Shown here piece by piece: positions 1 through 9,904 of a stretch of 49,875 nt of DNA. Under the pieces are notes generated by a model that made no database searches, was not told the DNA's origin, and was given only the letters and a program-made list of their open reading frames with translations. The position numbers and the translations under genes are program-made. The stretch is from NCBI GenBank assembly GCA_944390895.1, contig CALXRQ010000010.1, forward strand, positions 1 through 49,875, read 5' to 3'. The number at the start of each line of letters is the position of its first letter. The first letter of the stretch is position 1. The DNA comes from an uncultured Alphaproteobacteria bacterium. GTDB taxonomy: Bacteria; Pseudomonadota; Alphaproteobacteria; RF32; CAG-239.

Positions 1-77
1 GTCTTCCCGTGGTCTACGTGACCGATCGTGCCTATGTTGCAGTGCGGTTTGCTCCGCTCAAATTTCTCTTTTGCCAT
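1..77 (-). CDS. tuf: Elongation factor Tu, N-terminal fragment (cut by window edge)
   Basis: Only the first 25 codons lie in the window. The reverse strand reads MAKEKFERSKPHCNIGTIG and continues HVDHGKT, which is the EF-Tu start and its P-loop (GHVDHGKT). EF-Tu is the GTPase that delivers aminoacyl-tRNA to the ribosome. The start ATG has a GGAG ribosome binding site about nine bases upstream. It follows fusA on the same strand after a 179-base gap holding a long palindrome. Confidence 0.96.
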   Translation of the reverse strand, partial: MAKEKFERSKPHCNIGTIGHVDHGK

Positions 78-156
78 TTAGATTCACTCCAAATAAAATT
101 AAATATTAAATAAAAAAAATTTCTAAATTTTAGAATTGCGTTTTAGAGGAACAGGT

Positions 157-233
157 GGAGTGATTTTGAAAGCGAGAAAAATTTTAGCGTAGAAATACTA
201 CGTGAATTTTTCGAGACTGAGCAAAATCGCTCC
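157..233. repeat. 77-bp imperfect palindrome between fusA and tuf
   Basis: The outer arms at 157-168 and 222-233 pair over 12 bases with a single G-T wobble. Inner arms AAAAATT (177-183) with AATTTTT (205-211) and CGTAG (188-192) with CTACG (198-202) continue the structure. There is no T tract typical of an intrinsic terminator. It may be an mRNA processing or stability hairpin between fusA and tuf, or a dispersed palindromic element. I see no second copy in this window. Confidence 0.6.
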
Positions 234-256
234 AGATGTCCTATAAAACCAATATC

Positions 257-2332
257 TTATGCGTTCTTGGCTTTAACTTTATCAGCAATATCTTTAGGTA
301 CTTCCGCATAATGGTCAAACACCATCGTAAACTGCGCACGCCCCTGAGACAGAGAACGCAGCGTGTTTACATAGCCAAACATATTGGCCAGCGGAACCTG
401 AGCATCGACGACGCGGGCATTGGCACGCTGATCCATGCCGTTAACCATACCGCGGCGGGAGTTCAGATCGCCGATGATATCACCCATATATTCTTCCGGT
501 GTAACGACTTCAACTTTCATTACCGGTTCCAGAAGTTTCGGGTTTGCCTGACGCATACCTTCGCGGAATGCGGCACGGGCGGCGATTTCGAAGCACATTA
601 CGTTAGAGTCTACTTCATGGTATGCACCGTCATACAGGGTACATTTGACGCCGCTGACCGGATATCCGGCAATAACACCGGCATCCATAGCCGAACGCAG
701 ACCTTTTTCAACACCCGGAACATATTCTTTAGGTACGTTACCGCCGACGACGGTATTTTCAAATTCAAAACCGTTGTAACCTTCAATCGGTTCAAATTTG
801 ATTTTAACCTTCGCAAACTGACCGGCACCACCGGACTGTTTCTTGTGGGTGTATTCAATATCGCAGGGTTTGGTAAAGGTTTCGCGATAAGCGACCTGAG
901 GCTCGCCGACATTGCATTCAACCTTGAATTCGCGTTTCAAACGATCGACAATGATTTCAAGGTGCAATTCGCCCATACCTTTAATAATGGTCTGACCGGA
1001 ATCCGGATCGGAAGAAACGCGGAAAGACGGATCTTCCATAGCCAGACGGGACAAAGCCAGCCCCATTTTCTCGACATCGGCCTTGGTCTTCGGCTCAACG
1101 GCCAGCTCAATAACCGGATCTGGAAATTCCATGTTTTCCAGAACAATCGGTTTAGCCTGATCGCAAAGCGTATCACCGGTAGTCGTGTCTTTCAAACCGG
1201 CCAGCGCGATAATATCGCCGGCATGAGCTTCTTTCAGATCCTCACGCTTGTTGGCATGCATCAAAAGCATACGGCCGACACGTTCTTTTTTATCTTTAAC
1301 CGAGTTATAGATATAAGAACCGGCGGTCATGGTACCGGAATAGATACGGGTAAACGTCAGCGAACCGACAAACGGGTCGTTCATGATTTTGAAAGCCAGA
1401 GCAGCCAGAGGCTGATCATCGGCAGGATGTCTTTCTTCGACAGTATCCGTGCCCGGTTTAACGCCTTCGATTGAAGGAATGTCCAACGGAGACGGCAGAT
1501 AGTCGATAACCGCATCCAACAGAGGCTGAACGCCTTTGTTTTTGAAAGCGGTTCCGCAGAATACCGGAACAAAATCCTGAGCCAGCGTACCCTTGCGGAT
1601 ACATTTCTTCAGAGTTTCGACAGAGATTTCCTTGCCTTCAAGATAATCTTCCATTGCCTGTTCGTCCTGCTCGACGGCAGTTTCAACCAGCATATGGTGA
1701 TATTCCTCGGCCTTTTCTTTCAGATCTGCCGGAATTTCTCTTTCTTCGATCGGAGAATCAGCCGTATCGCCGGTGTAGATAATTGCTTTCATTGTCAGAA
1801 AACCAACCACGCCGCGGAACTCGGCTTCAGCGCCGATCGGCAGCTGCATGGCCAGCGGGCGGGCGCCCAGACGGTCGACAATCATGTCGAGACAACGGTA
1901 GAAATTGGCGCCGATACGGTCCATTTTGTTGCAGAAGCAAATACGCGGAACGCCGTATTTGTCAGCCTGACGCCATACGGTTTCAGACTGCGGTTCAACG
2001 CCGGCAACAGAGTCAAAAACGGTAATTGCACCGTCCAGAACGCGCAGCGAACGCTCGACTTCAACCGTGAAGTCAACGTGGCCCGGCGTGTCAATAATAT
2101 TGATTCTGTGACCTTTCCAAAAGCAGGTGGTAGCGGCGGAAGTAATGGTAATACCGCGCTCCTGCTCTTGTTCCATCCAGTCCATGGTGGCGGCGCCTTC
2201 ATGCGTCTCGCCGATCTTGTGGTTAACACCCGTATAATATAGGATACGCTCAGTCGTAGTTGTTTTACCGGCGTCAATGTGAGCCATGATGCCGATGTTT
2301 CTGTACATTTCAAGCTTATGTGTACGAGCCAT
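257..2332 (-). CDS. fusA: Elongation factor G
   Basis: This 691-residue translational GTPase catalyses ribosome translocation and works with RRF in ribosome recycling. The G1 loop (AHIDAGKTT, residues 17-25), the G3 motif DTPGHVDF (about 81-88) and the G4 motif NKMDR (about 135) are all visible. Domains II to V follow at full length, and the C-terminal region contains the family motif [11 protein letters not shown]. The start follows AGGA with eight bases of spacing. It is the third gene of the rpsL-rpsG-fusA-tuf set, 21 bases after rpsG. Nothing is truncated. Confidence 0.98.
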   Translation of the reverse strand: MARTHKLEMYRNIGIMAHIDAGKTTTTERILYYTGVNHKIGETHEGAATMDWMEQEQERGITITSAATTCFWKGHRINIIDTPGHVDFTVEVERSLRVLDGAITVFDSVAGVEPQSETVWRQADKYGVPRICFCNKMDRIGANFYRCLDMIVDRLGARPLAMQLPIGAEAEFRGVVGFLTMKAIIYTGDTADSPIEEREIPADLKEKAEEYHHMLVETAVEQDEQAMEDYLEGKEISVETLKKCIRKGTLAQDFVPVFCGTAFKNKGVQPLLDAVIDYLPSPLDIPSIEGVKPGTDTVEERHPADDQPLAALAFKIMNDPFVGSLTFTRIYSGTMTAGSYIYNSVKDKKERVGRMLLMHANKREDLKEAHAGDIIALAGLKDTTTGDTLCDQAKPIVLENMEFPDPVIELAVEPKTKADVEKMGLALSRLAMEDPSFRVSSDPDSGQTIIKGMGELHLEIIVDRLKREFKVECNVGEPQVAYRETFTKPCDIEYTHKKQSGGAGQFAKVKIKFEPIEGYNGFEFENTVVGGNVPKEYVPGVEKGLRSAMDAGVIAGYPVSGVKCTLYDGAYHEVDSNVMCFEIAARAAFREGMRQANPKLLEPVMKVEVVTPEEYMGDIIGDLNSRRGMVNGMDQRANARVVDAQVPLANMFGYVNTLRSLSQGRAQFTMVFDHYAEVPKDIADKVKAKNA

Positions 2333-2353
2333 TTTCGTTTTCCTATATTAAAG

Positions 2354-2827
<474 letters not shown>

Positions 2828-2835
2828 CTATTCTC

Positions 2836-3207
2836 CTATTTAGGTCTCTTTGCGCCGTACAGAGAACGACGTTGACGACGTTTGGCAATACCCTGAGTAT
2901 CCAAAGTACCGCGGATGATATGATAACGAACACCAGGCAAGTCTTTTACGCGGCCTCCCTTAATCAGCACCACTGAGTGTTCTTGCAAGTTATGACCTTC
3001 ACCAGGGATATAGCTGATTACTTCAAAGCCGTTGGTTAAGCGAACGCGAGCCACTTTACGCAAAGCGGAGTTCGGTTTTTTCGGGGTAGTTGTATAAACC
3101 CTTGTACAAACACCGCGTTTTTGTGGGCAAGCTTTCAAAGCCGGAACTTTGTTTCTCTTGACTTTTGGTGTTCGTGATTTACGAATTAACTGATTAATTG
3201 TAGGCAT
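2836..3207 (-). CDS. rpsL: 30S ribosomal protein S12
   Basis: The protein begins [15 protein letters not shown], the near-universal S12 start. I chose the ATG at 3207 over an in-frame GTG three bases upstream because AAGGAA lies at better spacing and the family starts at MPT. The product is 123 residues. The two loops near the decoding centre, [12 protein letters not shown] and KDLPGVRYH, are intact, so both lysines where streptomycin-resistance changes commonly arise are the sensitive-type residues. It is first in the str operon here. In many relatives it follows rpoC, but in this window rpoC lies 23 kb away. Confidence 0.98.
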   Translation of the reverse strand: MPTINQLIRKSRTPKVKRNKVPALKACPQKRGVCTRVYTTTPKKPNSALRKVARVRLTNGFEVISYIPGEGHNLQEHSVVLIKGGRVKDLPGVRYHIIRGTLDTQGIAKRRQRRSLYGAKRPK

Positions 3208-3264
3208 CACTAATTTCCTTAAGTATTAAATTAAATAAAACAACCCAATTTCAAACAAGTAAAA

Positions 3265-3331
3265 GGGCACAACCATGCCCTCCCTCTAAATTGAGTCTCG
3301 GCATACTAGACTCAGCTTTTAGAATAGTCAA
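3265..3331 (-). promoter_or_regulatory. Promoter and leader hairpin of the str operon
   Basis: On the minus strand TTGACT (3331-3326) and TAGTAT (3308-3303) are separated by exactly 17 bases, a good sigma-70 promoter. A GACTC methylation-type site lies in its spacer (3309-3313). The leader carries a GGGCA/TGCCC hairpin (3265-3280) followed by four T residues on the minus strand. It could act as a weak attenuator, although the T tract is short. Confidence 0.7.
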
Positions 3332-3486
3332 CCCTTTTTTATTTATTTTTTCACTTTTTGAGTCTAAAAAACGGAGTGTCACGCAGAAAACGATTCGGCA
3401 AACGCGCGGAACGACTCTCTCATATTATATATACGCAGTTTCCGTTCATACCGGCGGCAGTATGTCTTTTGAGTCTATTTTGAGTC
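3293..3486. other. Cluster of seven GANTC sites upstream of rpsL
   Basis: The 408-base gap between rpsL and kdsD has no convincing gene. It holds GANTC at 3293, 3309, 3360, 3392, 3413, 3471 and 3482. Random expectation is about one per 256 bases. GANTC is the target of the alphaproteobacterial cell-cycle methyltransferase CcrM, so methylation-sensitive expression is plausible but inferred. Confidence 0.6.
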
Positions 3487-3615
3487 TAATTCCTTATATG
3501 TTTTGCCGGTCAAAAATCGTGCCGTTTTTTGATATAAGTCGTAAAAAAAACTTGCCATCGGGCAAATAAAATAATACTCTCCGCGTTAGGTATCAACAAC
3601 AAAGGACATTTTGAA

Positions 3616-4584
3616 ATGACTGCTGGAAATCCGGACATTATTTCGGCCAAACGTACTGTAGACAAAGAAATTGAAGCCCTGCGCATGATGGAAGATCAGT
3701 TGGACGACAACCTGACCAAAGCGCTTGACGTGATGCAGAAAACCAAAGGACGCGTCATCATCACCGGCATGGGAAAATCCGGACATATCGCCCGCAAGAT
3801 TGCCGCCACCATGGCCTCGACCGGAACGCCGTCTTTCTTTGTCCACCCGGCCGAAGCCAGCCACGGCGACCTCGGCATGCTGACCGAAGATGACTGCGTC
3901 GTTGCCATTTCCAACGGCGGTGAATCCAAAGAGCTGTCAGATATTCTGATTTACTGCAAAAGATATGGCATCCCTTTGATTGCCATCACCAAAAATCCCG
4001 AAAGTTCTTTGGGCAAAGCCGGCGACATTCTGCTGCGGCTGCCCGACGACGGCGAAGCCTGCCCGCTGGGTCTGGCACCGACATCTTCAACCACTGCCAC
4101 GCTGGTTCTGGGCGACATCTTGTCCGTAGCTCTGTTGGAGCGCAAAGGCTTTACCAAAACTGACTTCAAGCAGCGGCATCCCGGCGGCAAACTCGGCTCC
4201 TTCCTCAAAAAGGTTTCCGACCTTATGCACAAAGGCGACGAAATGCCTCTGGTATCCGAAAACACTTCCATGCAGGAAGCCATGCTGGTCATGACCTCCA
4301 AAATGCTGGGTTGCGTCGGCATTGTCGCGCCCGACGGGAAATTAAAGGGAATTATCACCGACGGCGACCTCCGACGCTGCTTAGGCCCCGACATCCTCTC
4401 CAGAAAAGTCTCCGAAGTCATGACCTTGAATCCCAAAACCACTACGCCGGACATACTGGCCGCCGAAGCTCTGAAAATCATGAACAACACCGGCAAAGGC
4501 ATCACCCAGCTGTTTGTCATTCAGGACGACAAGCCGATCGGTATCATTCATATGCATGACTGCCTGCGTGCCGGAGTAGCTTAA
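3616..4584 (+). CDS. kdsD: Arabinose-5-phosphate isomerase (KpsF/GutQ family)
   Basis: The enzyme interconverts D-ribulose 5-phosphate and D-arabinose 5-phosphate, the first committed step towards Kdo of lipopolysaccharide. The 322-residue protein has an N-terminal SIS domain (about 30-170) with GMGKSGHIARKIAATMAS and HPAEASHGDLGML. Two CBS domains follow in the last 115 residues. This is the full KdsD architecture and length. It is two bases upstream of lptC and heads an LPS-export cluster, which supports a Kdo role over a gut or kps catabolic role. Confidence 0.93.
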   Translation: MTAGNPDIISAKRTVDKEIEALRMMEDQLDDNLTKALDVMQKTKGRVIITGMGKSGHIARKIAATMASTGTPSFFVHPAEASHGDLGMLTEDDCVVAISNGGESKELSDILIYCKRYGIPLIAITKNPESSLGKAGDILLRLPDDGEACPLGLAPTSSTTATLVLGDILSVALLERKGFTKTDFKQRHPGGKLGSFLKKVSDLMHKGDEMPLVSENTSMQEAMLVMTSKMLGCVGIVAPDGKLKGIITDGDLRRCLGPDILSRKVSEVMTLNPKTTTPDILAAEALKIMNNTGKGITQLFVIQDDKPIGIIHMHDCLRAGVA

Positions 4585-4586
4585 CC

Positions 4587-5267
4587 TTGATTGACATAGA
4601 TAAAATAGATTCCCTGTTTAACGAAGATGCGCGAAAAAAGGATGAAACCGAAAAGGACGCCCTTCTTCGGCACAGCGTGTGGGTTCGCAGAGCCAAGCTG
4701 CTGCTGCCGAGCATCGCCGCGGTTTTAATCGGTCTCCTGATTCTGCTGCCTTCGTTCAGCAATGACGAAAAAGAATTTTATCTTGACATCACACGCCCCC
4801 GTAAAGGCGAACTGGAAAAGCTTCACGTTGAAAAAACCGTCTTCAACATCACCGACAAAGACAATAAAGTCCACAACTTTACGGCCGACAACATTGACGA
4901 AACCGCTCCCGGCTCCAAACTGATCAAACTCACCAACCCCGACGGCGTCATGCCCACGGCCGAAAATGACTGGGTTAACATCAAAGCCCCGACCGGATAT
5001 TACAATCAGTCGACCAACCAGTTGCAGCTGACCGACAACGTCGAGGTTTTTTACAGCGAGGGAATGAATATAAAAACGCCCGACGCCACGTTTGATTTTG
5101 CCGCGTCAAAAGCCTTCGGCAACAGGCCGGTGACCGCTCAGGGATATATCGGTGATCTGGATTCTCAGGGTTTTGAGTTTTACAACAAAACCGGCATTAT
5201 CGTTTTTACCGGCAAAACCCATATCAAGTTCAAAGAAGAAAGCCTCAAAGGAAAACAGGATGAATAA
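4587..5267 (+). CDS. lptC: LPS export protein LptC
   Basis: The 226-residue protein has one N-terminal membrane anchor (about residues 32-52, LLLPSIAAVLIGLLILLPSF) followed by a periplasmic beta-rich domain. This is the LptC topology. LptC links the LptB2FG transporter in the inner membrane to the periplasmic LptA bridge. The start is TTG at 4587, two bases after the kdsD stop, with GGAG overlapping the end of kdsD. The 3' end overlaps lptA by eight bases. Sequence conservation in this family is low, so position between kdsD and lptA carries much of the weight. Confidence 0.85.
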   Translation: MIDIDKIDSLFNEDARKKDETEKDALLRHSVWVRRAKLLLPSIAAVLIGLLILLPSFSNDEKEFYLDITRPRKGELEKLHVEKTVFNITDKDNKVHNFTADNIDETAPGSKLIKLTNPDGVMPTAENDWVNIKAPTGYYNQSTNQLQLTDNVEVFYSEGMNIKTPDATFDFAASKAFGNRPVTAQGYIGDLDSQGFEFYNKTGIIVFTGKTHIKFKEESLKGKQDE

Positions 5268-6051
5268 GTTTGCACTGATACTCGCCGCCGTCTGCCTTTC
5301 GGCGTCAGCCGCTTCGGCCCAGTTCATAAACCTGACGGCCGACAAACAGGTCGAATGGGATTCTAAAGCCCAGAAAATGACTGCTGTCGGCAATGCCGTC
5401 GCCACCAAGGACAATATGAAAATAAATGCCGACAAAATGGTGGCTTATTACGCCAAAAACACTTCGCCGCAGGCCAAAAACAAAACCACCGTCAGCGAAG
5501 TCCATGCCGAAGGCCGCATAACCGTAAGTTCCGACCGCGCTACGGCCTACGGAGATATCATGGATTATAACATTGCCGAAGACGCCGTTGTTCTGCGCGG
5601 CGCTCCTGCCAAAATCAAAACTGACCGCGAGACCATCACCGCCGACGACAATATCACCTATTATCCGGGACGGCAAAAGGCCGTTGCCACCGGCAACGTG
5701 TTTGCCCAAGACCAAAAGCAAAACAAAATATATTCGGATAAAATGGTTGCTTTCTTTAAAAAGAACGACAAATCGGGCTCGCTGGAAATGGAAAAAGTTG
5801 AAATCTACGGCAACGTAAAAATCAAAACTCCCGATGCCGACGTCATCGCCGACAAGGGAATGTATCTGCCCCAAACCGGCATTGTCAAACTTTTTGACAA
5901 CGTCCTGATCACGCAGGACGGCAACAAACTCCGCGGCGACTTTGCCGAAACCAACCTCAACACCGGCATCAGCAGGCTCTTGGCCGGCAAGACCTCCAAC
6001 GGACGAGTCTCCGGCGTTTTTAAAGAAAAGAAAAAAGGCGATGCAAAATAA
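5260..6051 (+). CDS. lptA: LPS transport periplasmic protein LptA
   Basis: I place the start at the ATG at 5260, which gives a 263-residue protein with a clear Sec signal peptide (MNKFALILAAVCLSASAASA, then QF). An upstream in-frame start would add 36 residues overlapping lptC and bury the signal. The mature part is an OstA-type beta-jellyroll with repeats such as ADKMVAYY, ADDNITYYPGR and SDKMVAFF. LptA filaments carry LPS across the periplasm. The 263 residues are longer than the roughly 185 of E. coli LptA, as in many alphaproteobacteria. Confidence 0.9.
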   Translation: MNKFALILAAVCLSASAASAQFINLTADKQVEWDSKAQKMTAVGNAVATKDNMKINADKMVAYYAKNTSPQAKNKTTVSEVHAEGRITVSSDRATAYGDIMDYNIAEDAVVLRGAPAKIKTDRETITADDNITYYPGRQKAVATGNVFAQDQKQNKIYSDKMVAFFKKNDKSGSLEMEKVEIYGNVKIKTPDADVIADKGMYLPQTGIVKLFDNVLITQDGNKLRGDFAETNLNTGISRLLAGKTSNGRVSGVFKEKKKGDAK

Positions 6052-6075
6052 CACAAACCAGGAAATGAAACACTC

Positions 6076-6816
6076 ATGAACAATAACAATTTAGTCTCCA
6101 AACTGGAAGTTTTCAACATCGGAAAAAAATATAAAAACCGCCCGGTTTTGCGCAACGTGTCCCTGAACGTCAAACGCGGCGAAGCGGTTGGCCTGTTGGG
6201 TCCGAACGGTGCCGGCAAAACCACCTGCTTTTATTGTGTCACCGGATTGATTACGCCGGATTACGGCGACGTGCACATTGACGGCAAAGACATAACCAAT
6301 CTGCCGATGTACCGCCGCGCCCGCATGGGCATCGGCTATCTTCCGCAGGAAGCTTCCATTTTCCGTTCCCTGAGCGTTGAAGACAATATCAAGGCCATTC
6401 TGGAAATTGTTATTGAAGACGAAAGCAAACGCGAAAATATGCTGGAAGAACTCTTATCCGAATTTTCCATCGCCCATCTGCGCAAATCTCCGGCCATAGC
6501 CTTGTCCGGCGGCGAACGACGCCGTTTGGAAATTGCCCGCGCTCTGGCCAGCCAGCCGAACTTCATTTTGCTGGATGAACCTTTGGCCGGTATTGACCCG
6601 ATCGCTGTCGGCGAAATCCGCAATCTGGTTTCGCAACTCAAACACCGCGGCCTCGGCGTATTAATTACCGATCACAACGTCCGTGAGACTTTAGATATCA
6701 CCGACCGTGCTTATATTCTGCATGGAGGTACCGTATTAATGGAGGGTACGCCTGAAGAAATCGTCGCCAACAAAGAAGTCAGAAAGGTTTATCTGGGCGA
6801 TAACTTCTCCATGTAA
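6076..6816 (+). CDS. lptB: LPS export ABC transporter ATPase LptB
   Basis: This 246-residue ABC ATPase has Walker A GPNGAGKTT (residues 42-50), a Q-loop in GYLPQEASIF, the signature LSGGERRR, Walker B FILLDEPLAGIDP and the H-switch ITDHNVRETL. These sequences are typical of LptB rather than other ABC subunits. It energises extraction of LPS from the inner membrane with LptFG, which are not in this window. It lies 24 bases after lptA and 23 bases before rpoN, the conserved proteobacterial order. Confidence 0.97.
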   Translation: MNNNNLVSKLEVFNIGKKYKNRPVLRNVSLNVKRGEAVGLLGPNGAGKTTCFYCVTGLITPDYGDVHIDGKDITNLPMYRRARMGIGYLPQEASIFRSLSVEDNIKAILEIVIEDESKRENMLEELLSEFSIAHLRKSPAIALSGGERRRLEIARALASQPNFILLDEPLAGIDPIAVGEIRNLVSQLKHRGLGVLITDHNVRETLDITDRAYILHGGTVLMEGTPEEIVANKEVRKVYLGDNFSM

Positions 6817-6839
6817 TTTTTTAACCTGGAGCAAGCAAT

Positions 6840-8330
6840 ATGGCCATAACGCCAAAGCTCGAAATACGACAGTCTCAATCTCTTTTAATGACTCCGCAGC
6901 TGCGGCAAGCCATTAATTTGCTGCAGATGTCAAATCTTGAGCTTTCGGAACTGGTTGAACAGGAACTGCAAAACAATCCCCTGCTTGAACGCGAAGACGA
7001 TGCGCTGGCCGAAGATATTTCACCCATGCCGCAGACAATAGACGACTATCCGGAAGACCGCGCGACAACATCCGATGAAGATTACGCCCCGGATATGGAT
7101 TACGATAACCGGTTTGACGATTCCGGCAGTGACCGCGAAGGTTATGATTTCGCCGAAAACGACTATTCCTGGGACGATTATAATCAGCGCAAAACCCGTG
7201 GCGCTGAAGGCGATTTTGACTACTTCGAAAAAAGGCTGAGCGATGAAAAATCGCTCTATCGCACGCTTTTCGAACAAATCGGACTCAGTTTTTCCTCCGC
7301 TCGGGAACGTGCTGTCGCATTGCAGCTGACCGAACAATTGGACGATGCCGGATATTTTCGCGGCAGCGCGGAAGAAACGGCCCGAAGGCTGAATCTCCCG
7401 GTCGAGCACATCCGAGAGGTTCTCAAAGTGCTGAAAACTTTCGAGCCCTCCGGCATCTTTGCCGAAAACCTGAAAGAATGCCTGAAAATCCAACTGTGCG
7501 ACATTGACCGGCTGGATCCGTCGATGGAAAAACTGCTCGACAATCTGGAACTTCTGGCTGAACGCAACTACAAGGAACTGAAAAAACGCTGCGCCGTCAA
7601 TGATGAAGACCTCGCCTCCATGATTGCGGATCTGAAAGCCCTCAACCCCAAACCCGCTGCCGGCTTCAACCATGACGTCAACAGCTACGTCATTCCCGAC
7701 GTTTTTGTCCGTACCAACAAGGCCGGAGACTATCTGGTTGAACTGAACGCCATGACGCTCCCCCGCCTGCTTATAAACCGCCGCTATTACGGCAGCATAA
7801 AATCCGGCGGCGTCGACAAAAACACCGGACGCTATCTCAAAGAGCAAATCGGCAGCGCCAATTTTCTGGTGCGGGCGCTTCATCAGCGAGCGGTAACCAT
7901 ATTGAAAGTAAGCGAGGAAATCATCCGCACCCAGCGCGAATTTTTTGAAAAAGGAATTGAATATCTCCGACCCATGATTCTGCGCGACGTGGCGGAAAAC
8001 ATTGAAATGCACGAAAGCACGGTCAGCCGCGTCACCGCCAACAAATACATTCATACGCCCCGCGGCATCTTCGAACTCAAATACTTTTTCTCGACGGCCG
8101 CCGGCACCTTAAGCGGCGACGAGGGAACCTCGACCCTCAGCATTAAACATAAAATAAAAAAACTGATTGACGAAGAAAAAACCGAAGACATCCTTTCCGA
8201 CGACAGGCTGGTAGAGCTTCTGACGCTTCAGGGCATAAAAATCGCACGGCGTACCGTTGCCAAATATCGTGAGGCTATGGGCATCCCGACCTCAGGTCAG
8301 CGCAAGCGCGAAAAAAGAAACCGCTTGTGA
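6840..8330 (+). CDS. rpoN: RNA polymerase sigma-54 factor
   Basis: The 496-residue protein starts with the glutamine- and leucine-rich activator-interacting region (residues 1-50, QSLLMTPQLRQAINLLQMSN). An acidic region II follows (about 60-125, with many D and E), then the core-binding domain. The DNA-binding domain contains VAENIEMHESTVSRVTANKYI and the RpoN box ARRTVAKYRE near the C terminus. It directs transcription from -24/-12 promoters with enhancer-binding ATPases; none of those is encoded in this window. Its place between lptB and hpf is the standard context. Confidence 0.97.
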   Translation: MAITPKLEIRQSQSLLMTPQLRQAINLLQMSNLELSELVEQELQNNPLLEREDDALAEDISPMPQTIDDYPEDRATTSDEDYAPDMDYDNRFDDSGSDREGYDFAENDYSWDDYNQRKTRGAEGDFDYFEKRLSDEKSLYRTLFEQIGLSFSSARERAVALQLTEQLDDAGYFRGSAEETARRLNLPVEHIREVLKVLKTFEPSGIFAENLKECLKIQLCDIDRLDPSMEKLLDNLELLAERNYKELKKRCAVNDEDLASMIADLKALNPKPAAGFNHDVNSYVIPDVFVRTNKAGDYLVELNAMTLPRLLINRRYYGSIKSGGVDKNTGRYLKEQIGSANFLVRALHQRAVTILKVSEEIIRTQREFFEKGIEYLRPMILRDVAENIEMHESTVSRVTANKYIHTPRGIFELKYFFSTAAGTLSGDEGTSTLSIKHKIKKLIDEEKTEDILSDDRLVELLTLQGIKIARRTVAKYREAMGIPTSGQRKREKRNRL

Positions 8331-8363
8331 AAAATGCCGTCCGTCCTCCCCGGAAGTTTTAGG

Positions 8364-8390
8364 TTGACATTTAGATAAATATGTTATTAT
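8364..8390 (+). promoter_or_regulatory. Probable hpf promoter
   Basis: TTGACA at 8364-8369 is a perfect -35 box. TATTAT at 8385-8390 lies 15 bases downstream, or TTATCT at 17 bases. It sits in the 141-base AT-rich gap after rpoN, so hpf-ptsN can be expressed independently of the LPS genes. Confidence 0.55.
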
Positions 8391-8471
8391 CTCTTTTTCT
8401 GATTGTAATCGGCATCAAAGTATAGTAAATTGATGTTGTAGAAATTTTAATATATTTTGCAAGGAAGAATT

Positions 8472-9029
8472 ATGAAAATCACATTAACTGGCAAACAAGT
8501 TGATATTGGCGACAGACTTCGCAAACATGTTGAAGAAGCCATCGAAAACTCTGTTAACAAATATTTCCCGGCTCCGATTAGCTGCACTGTAGCATTCTCC
8601 AAGGAAGGCGAAGATTTCAACGCCGAAGTTACGGTTCATCCTGCTAAAAATATCGTATTAAAAGGTTCCGGCACCGCCGGCGATCCTTATTCTGCATTTG
8701 ACAATGCCAATGCACACATTGCAACGCGCCTGCGTCGTCACAAAACCAAACTGAGCGACCACAAAGGCAAAACCGGTCTGGCCGAAATGGGAAGTGAAGC
8801 CGTATTCTCCCTGAATGAAGAAGCCGAAGAAATCGATATTGACGACGCTCCGTTGACCATTGCCGAACTCGAAGCTCAGATTCCGGTTTGCACCGTCAGT
8901 GACGCCGTTATGCGTATGGACCTGATTAATGAATGTGCATTGATGTTCAGAAACAGCGCCAACAACCACATCAGCATGGTCTACCGCCGCAAGGACGGAA
9001 ACATCGGCTGGGTTGAAACCAAAGCGTAA
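8472..9029 (+). CDS. hpf: Ribosome hibernation promoting factor, long form
   Basis: I start at the ATG at 8472, preceded by AAGGAAG, rather than at an upstream codon. The 185-residue product has the N-terminal HPF/RaiA fold (residues 1-100, beginning MKITLTGKQVDIGDRLRKHV). The C-terminal dimerisation domain (about 128-185) contains AVMRMDLINECALMF and ends GNIGWVE. Long HPF joins 70S ribosomes into inactive 100S dimers in stationary phase. It lies between rpoN and ptsN as in most proteobacteria, and has its own probable promoter. Confidence 0.95.
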   Translation: MKITLTGKQVDIGDRLRKHVEEAIENSVNKYFPAPISCTVAFSKEGEDFNAEVTVHPAKNIVLKGSGTAGDPYSAFDNANAHIATRLRRHKTKLSDHKGKTGLAEMGSEAVFSLNEEAEEIDIDDAPLTIAELEAQIPVCTVSDAVMRMDLINECALMFRNSANNHISMVYRRKDGNIGWVETKA

Positions 9030-9060
9030 ACCAGTTTTAACAGCAAAAGGCACAAAATTT

Positions 9061-9510
9061 ATGAAACTTTCAGAAATAATGTCTGGAAACAGCATTTTTA
9101 TGGGGCTGAAATCAAACAGCAAGCGACAGCTTCTGCAGGATTTGGCAGATAAGGCCGCTGAAATTACCGGCATAAATGAACGCACGATTTTTGACACCGT
9201 TCTGGAACGGGAAAATTTGGGTTCGACCGGTTTTGGCGAGGGTACGGCCCTGCCGCACGGAAGGTTTGAAGGGCTGGACCGTGTTTACGGTTTTTTTGCC
9301 AAGCTGAACTCCCCGGTAGACTTTGATGCCATTGACGGCAAACCGGTGGATCTGGTGTTTATGCTGCTGTCTCCCGAAGGCAACGGCGCCGATCACCTTA
9401 CCGCCCTGGCGCAGGCTTCCAGAATCCTTAAAGATGAATCTCTGCGTAGCAAACTCAGACAAATTTCATCTGCTCAGGAAATTTATGCCATTCTGAATAA
9501 TCACGAATAA
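9061..9510 (+). CDS. ptsN: Nitrogen PTS IIA component (EIIA-Ntr)
   Basis: The start is the ATG at 9061, giving 149 residues (MKLSEIMSGNSIFMGLKSNS). The phospho-acceptor histidine is H66 in GTALPHGRF. The fold is the fructose/mannitol-type EIIA domain. PtsN receives phosphate from NPr and regulates potassium transport, nitrogen and envelope functions in other proteobacteria; it does not transport sugar itself. It closes the rpoN-hpf-ptsN cluster and is followed by a strong terminator. No NPr or EI-Ntr gene is visible here. Confidence 0.93.
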   Translation: MKLSEIMSGNSIFMGLKSNSKRQLLQDLADKAAEITGINERTIFDTVLERENLGSTGFGEGTALPHGRFEGLDRVYGFFAKLNSPVDFDAIDGKPVDLVFMLLSPEGNGADHLTALAQASRILKDESLRSKLRQISSAQEIYAILNNHE

Positions 9511-9522
9511 ATTGGCTGACAT

Positions 9523-9557
9523 AAAAAAACTCCCGTAAAAAAACGGGAGTTTTTTTT
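9523..9557. terminator. Bidirectional intrinsic terminator
   Basis: The hairpin ACTCCCGT/ACGGGAGT carries an A tract on one side and a T tract on the other. It can terminate ptsN on the plus strand and the converging DUF1150 gene on the minus strand. Confidence 0.9.
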
Positions 9558-9571
9558 ATTTTGTTTTTTTC

Positions 9572-9790
9572 TTAATGGACGGACTGCGGGTTAAGGTCAT
9601 TTTGTTTGGCCACGATAAAAGCGAACTCCCGGTCATCCGTCATCGCTATCTTTTCACCGTCCGCGGCATAAATTGACCACATACATTTCCCGTCTTCCAT
9701 ACCCGGTTTTATAAACGCCACGTTTTCATCGTTCCAGGACATCAGATCCGAAATCGTTTCTTTATCAAAATCGTCAATATTCTTTTTCAT
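9572..9790 (-). CDS. DUF1150 family protein
   Basis: The 72-residue protein (MKKNIDDFDKETISDLMSW) ends with an AADGEKIAMTDDRE stretch and NDLNPQSVH. This matches the small alphaproteobacterial DUF1150 family, whose members end in a similar AADG...DLxxxSVH pattern. The function is unknown; in other genomes it often accompanies small heat-shock proteins. I chose the ATG at 9790 over a TTG four codons upstream. It converges on ptsN and diverges from the sensor kinase. The family assignment is from memory of the family pattern. Confidence 0.75.
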   Translation of the reverse strand: MKKNIDDFDKETISDLMSWNDENVAFIKPGMEDGKCMWSIYAADGEKIAMTDDREFAFIVAKQNDLNPQSVH

Positions 9791-9904
9791 TTCTTTACCC
9801 AACGCTAAATTTTCATGCCGGCATAACTTATCGACACTTTATTAATTATTAACTAAGATTAGGTTAATATAATCCAAATTCTCCAATTTTCCAGGATGAC
9901 GGCA

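Noticed and set aside
236-1474. 412-codon frame on the strand opposite fusA
   Set aside because: It is an antisense shadow of the highly conserved EF-G gene. Similar long antisense frames over rpoC (28493-29878) and rpoB (31378-34692) were rejected for the same reason.
3291-3569. 92-codon frame in the rpsL-kdsD gap
   Set aside because: It overlaps the str operon promoter and the GANTC cluster, and the product has no coherent composition.
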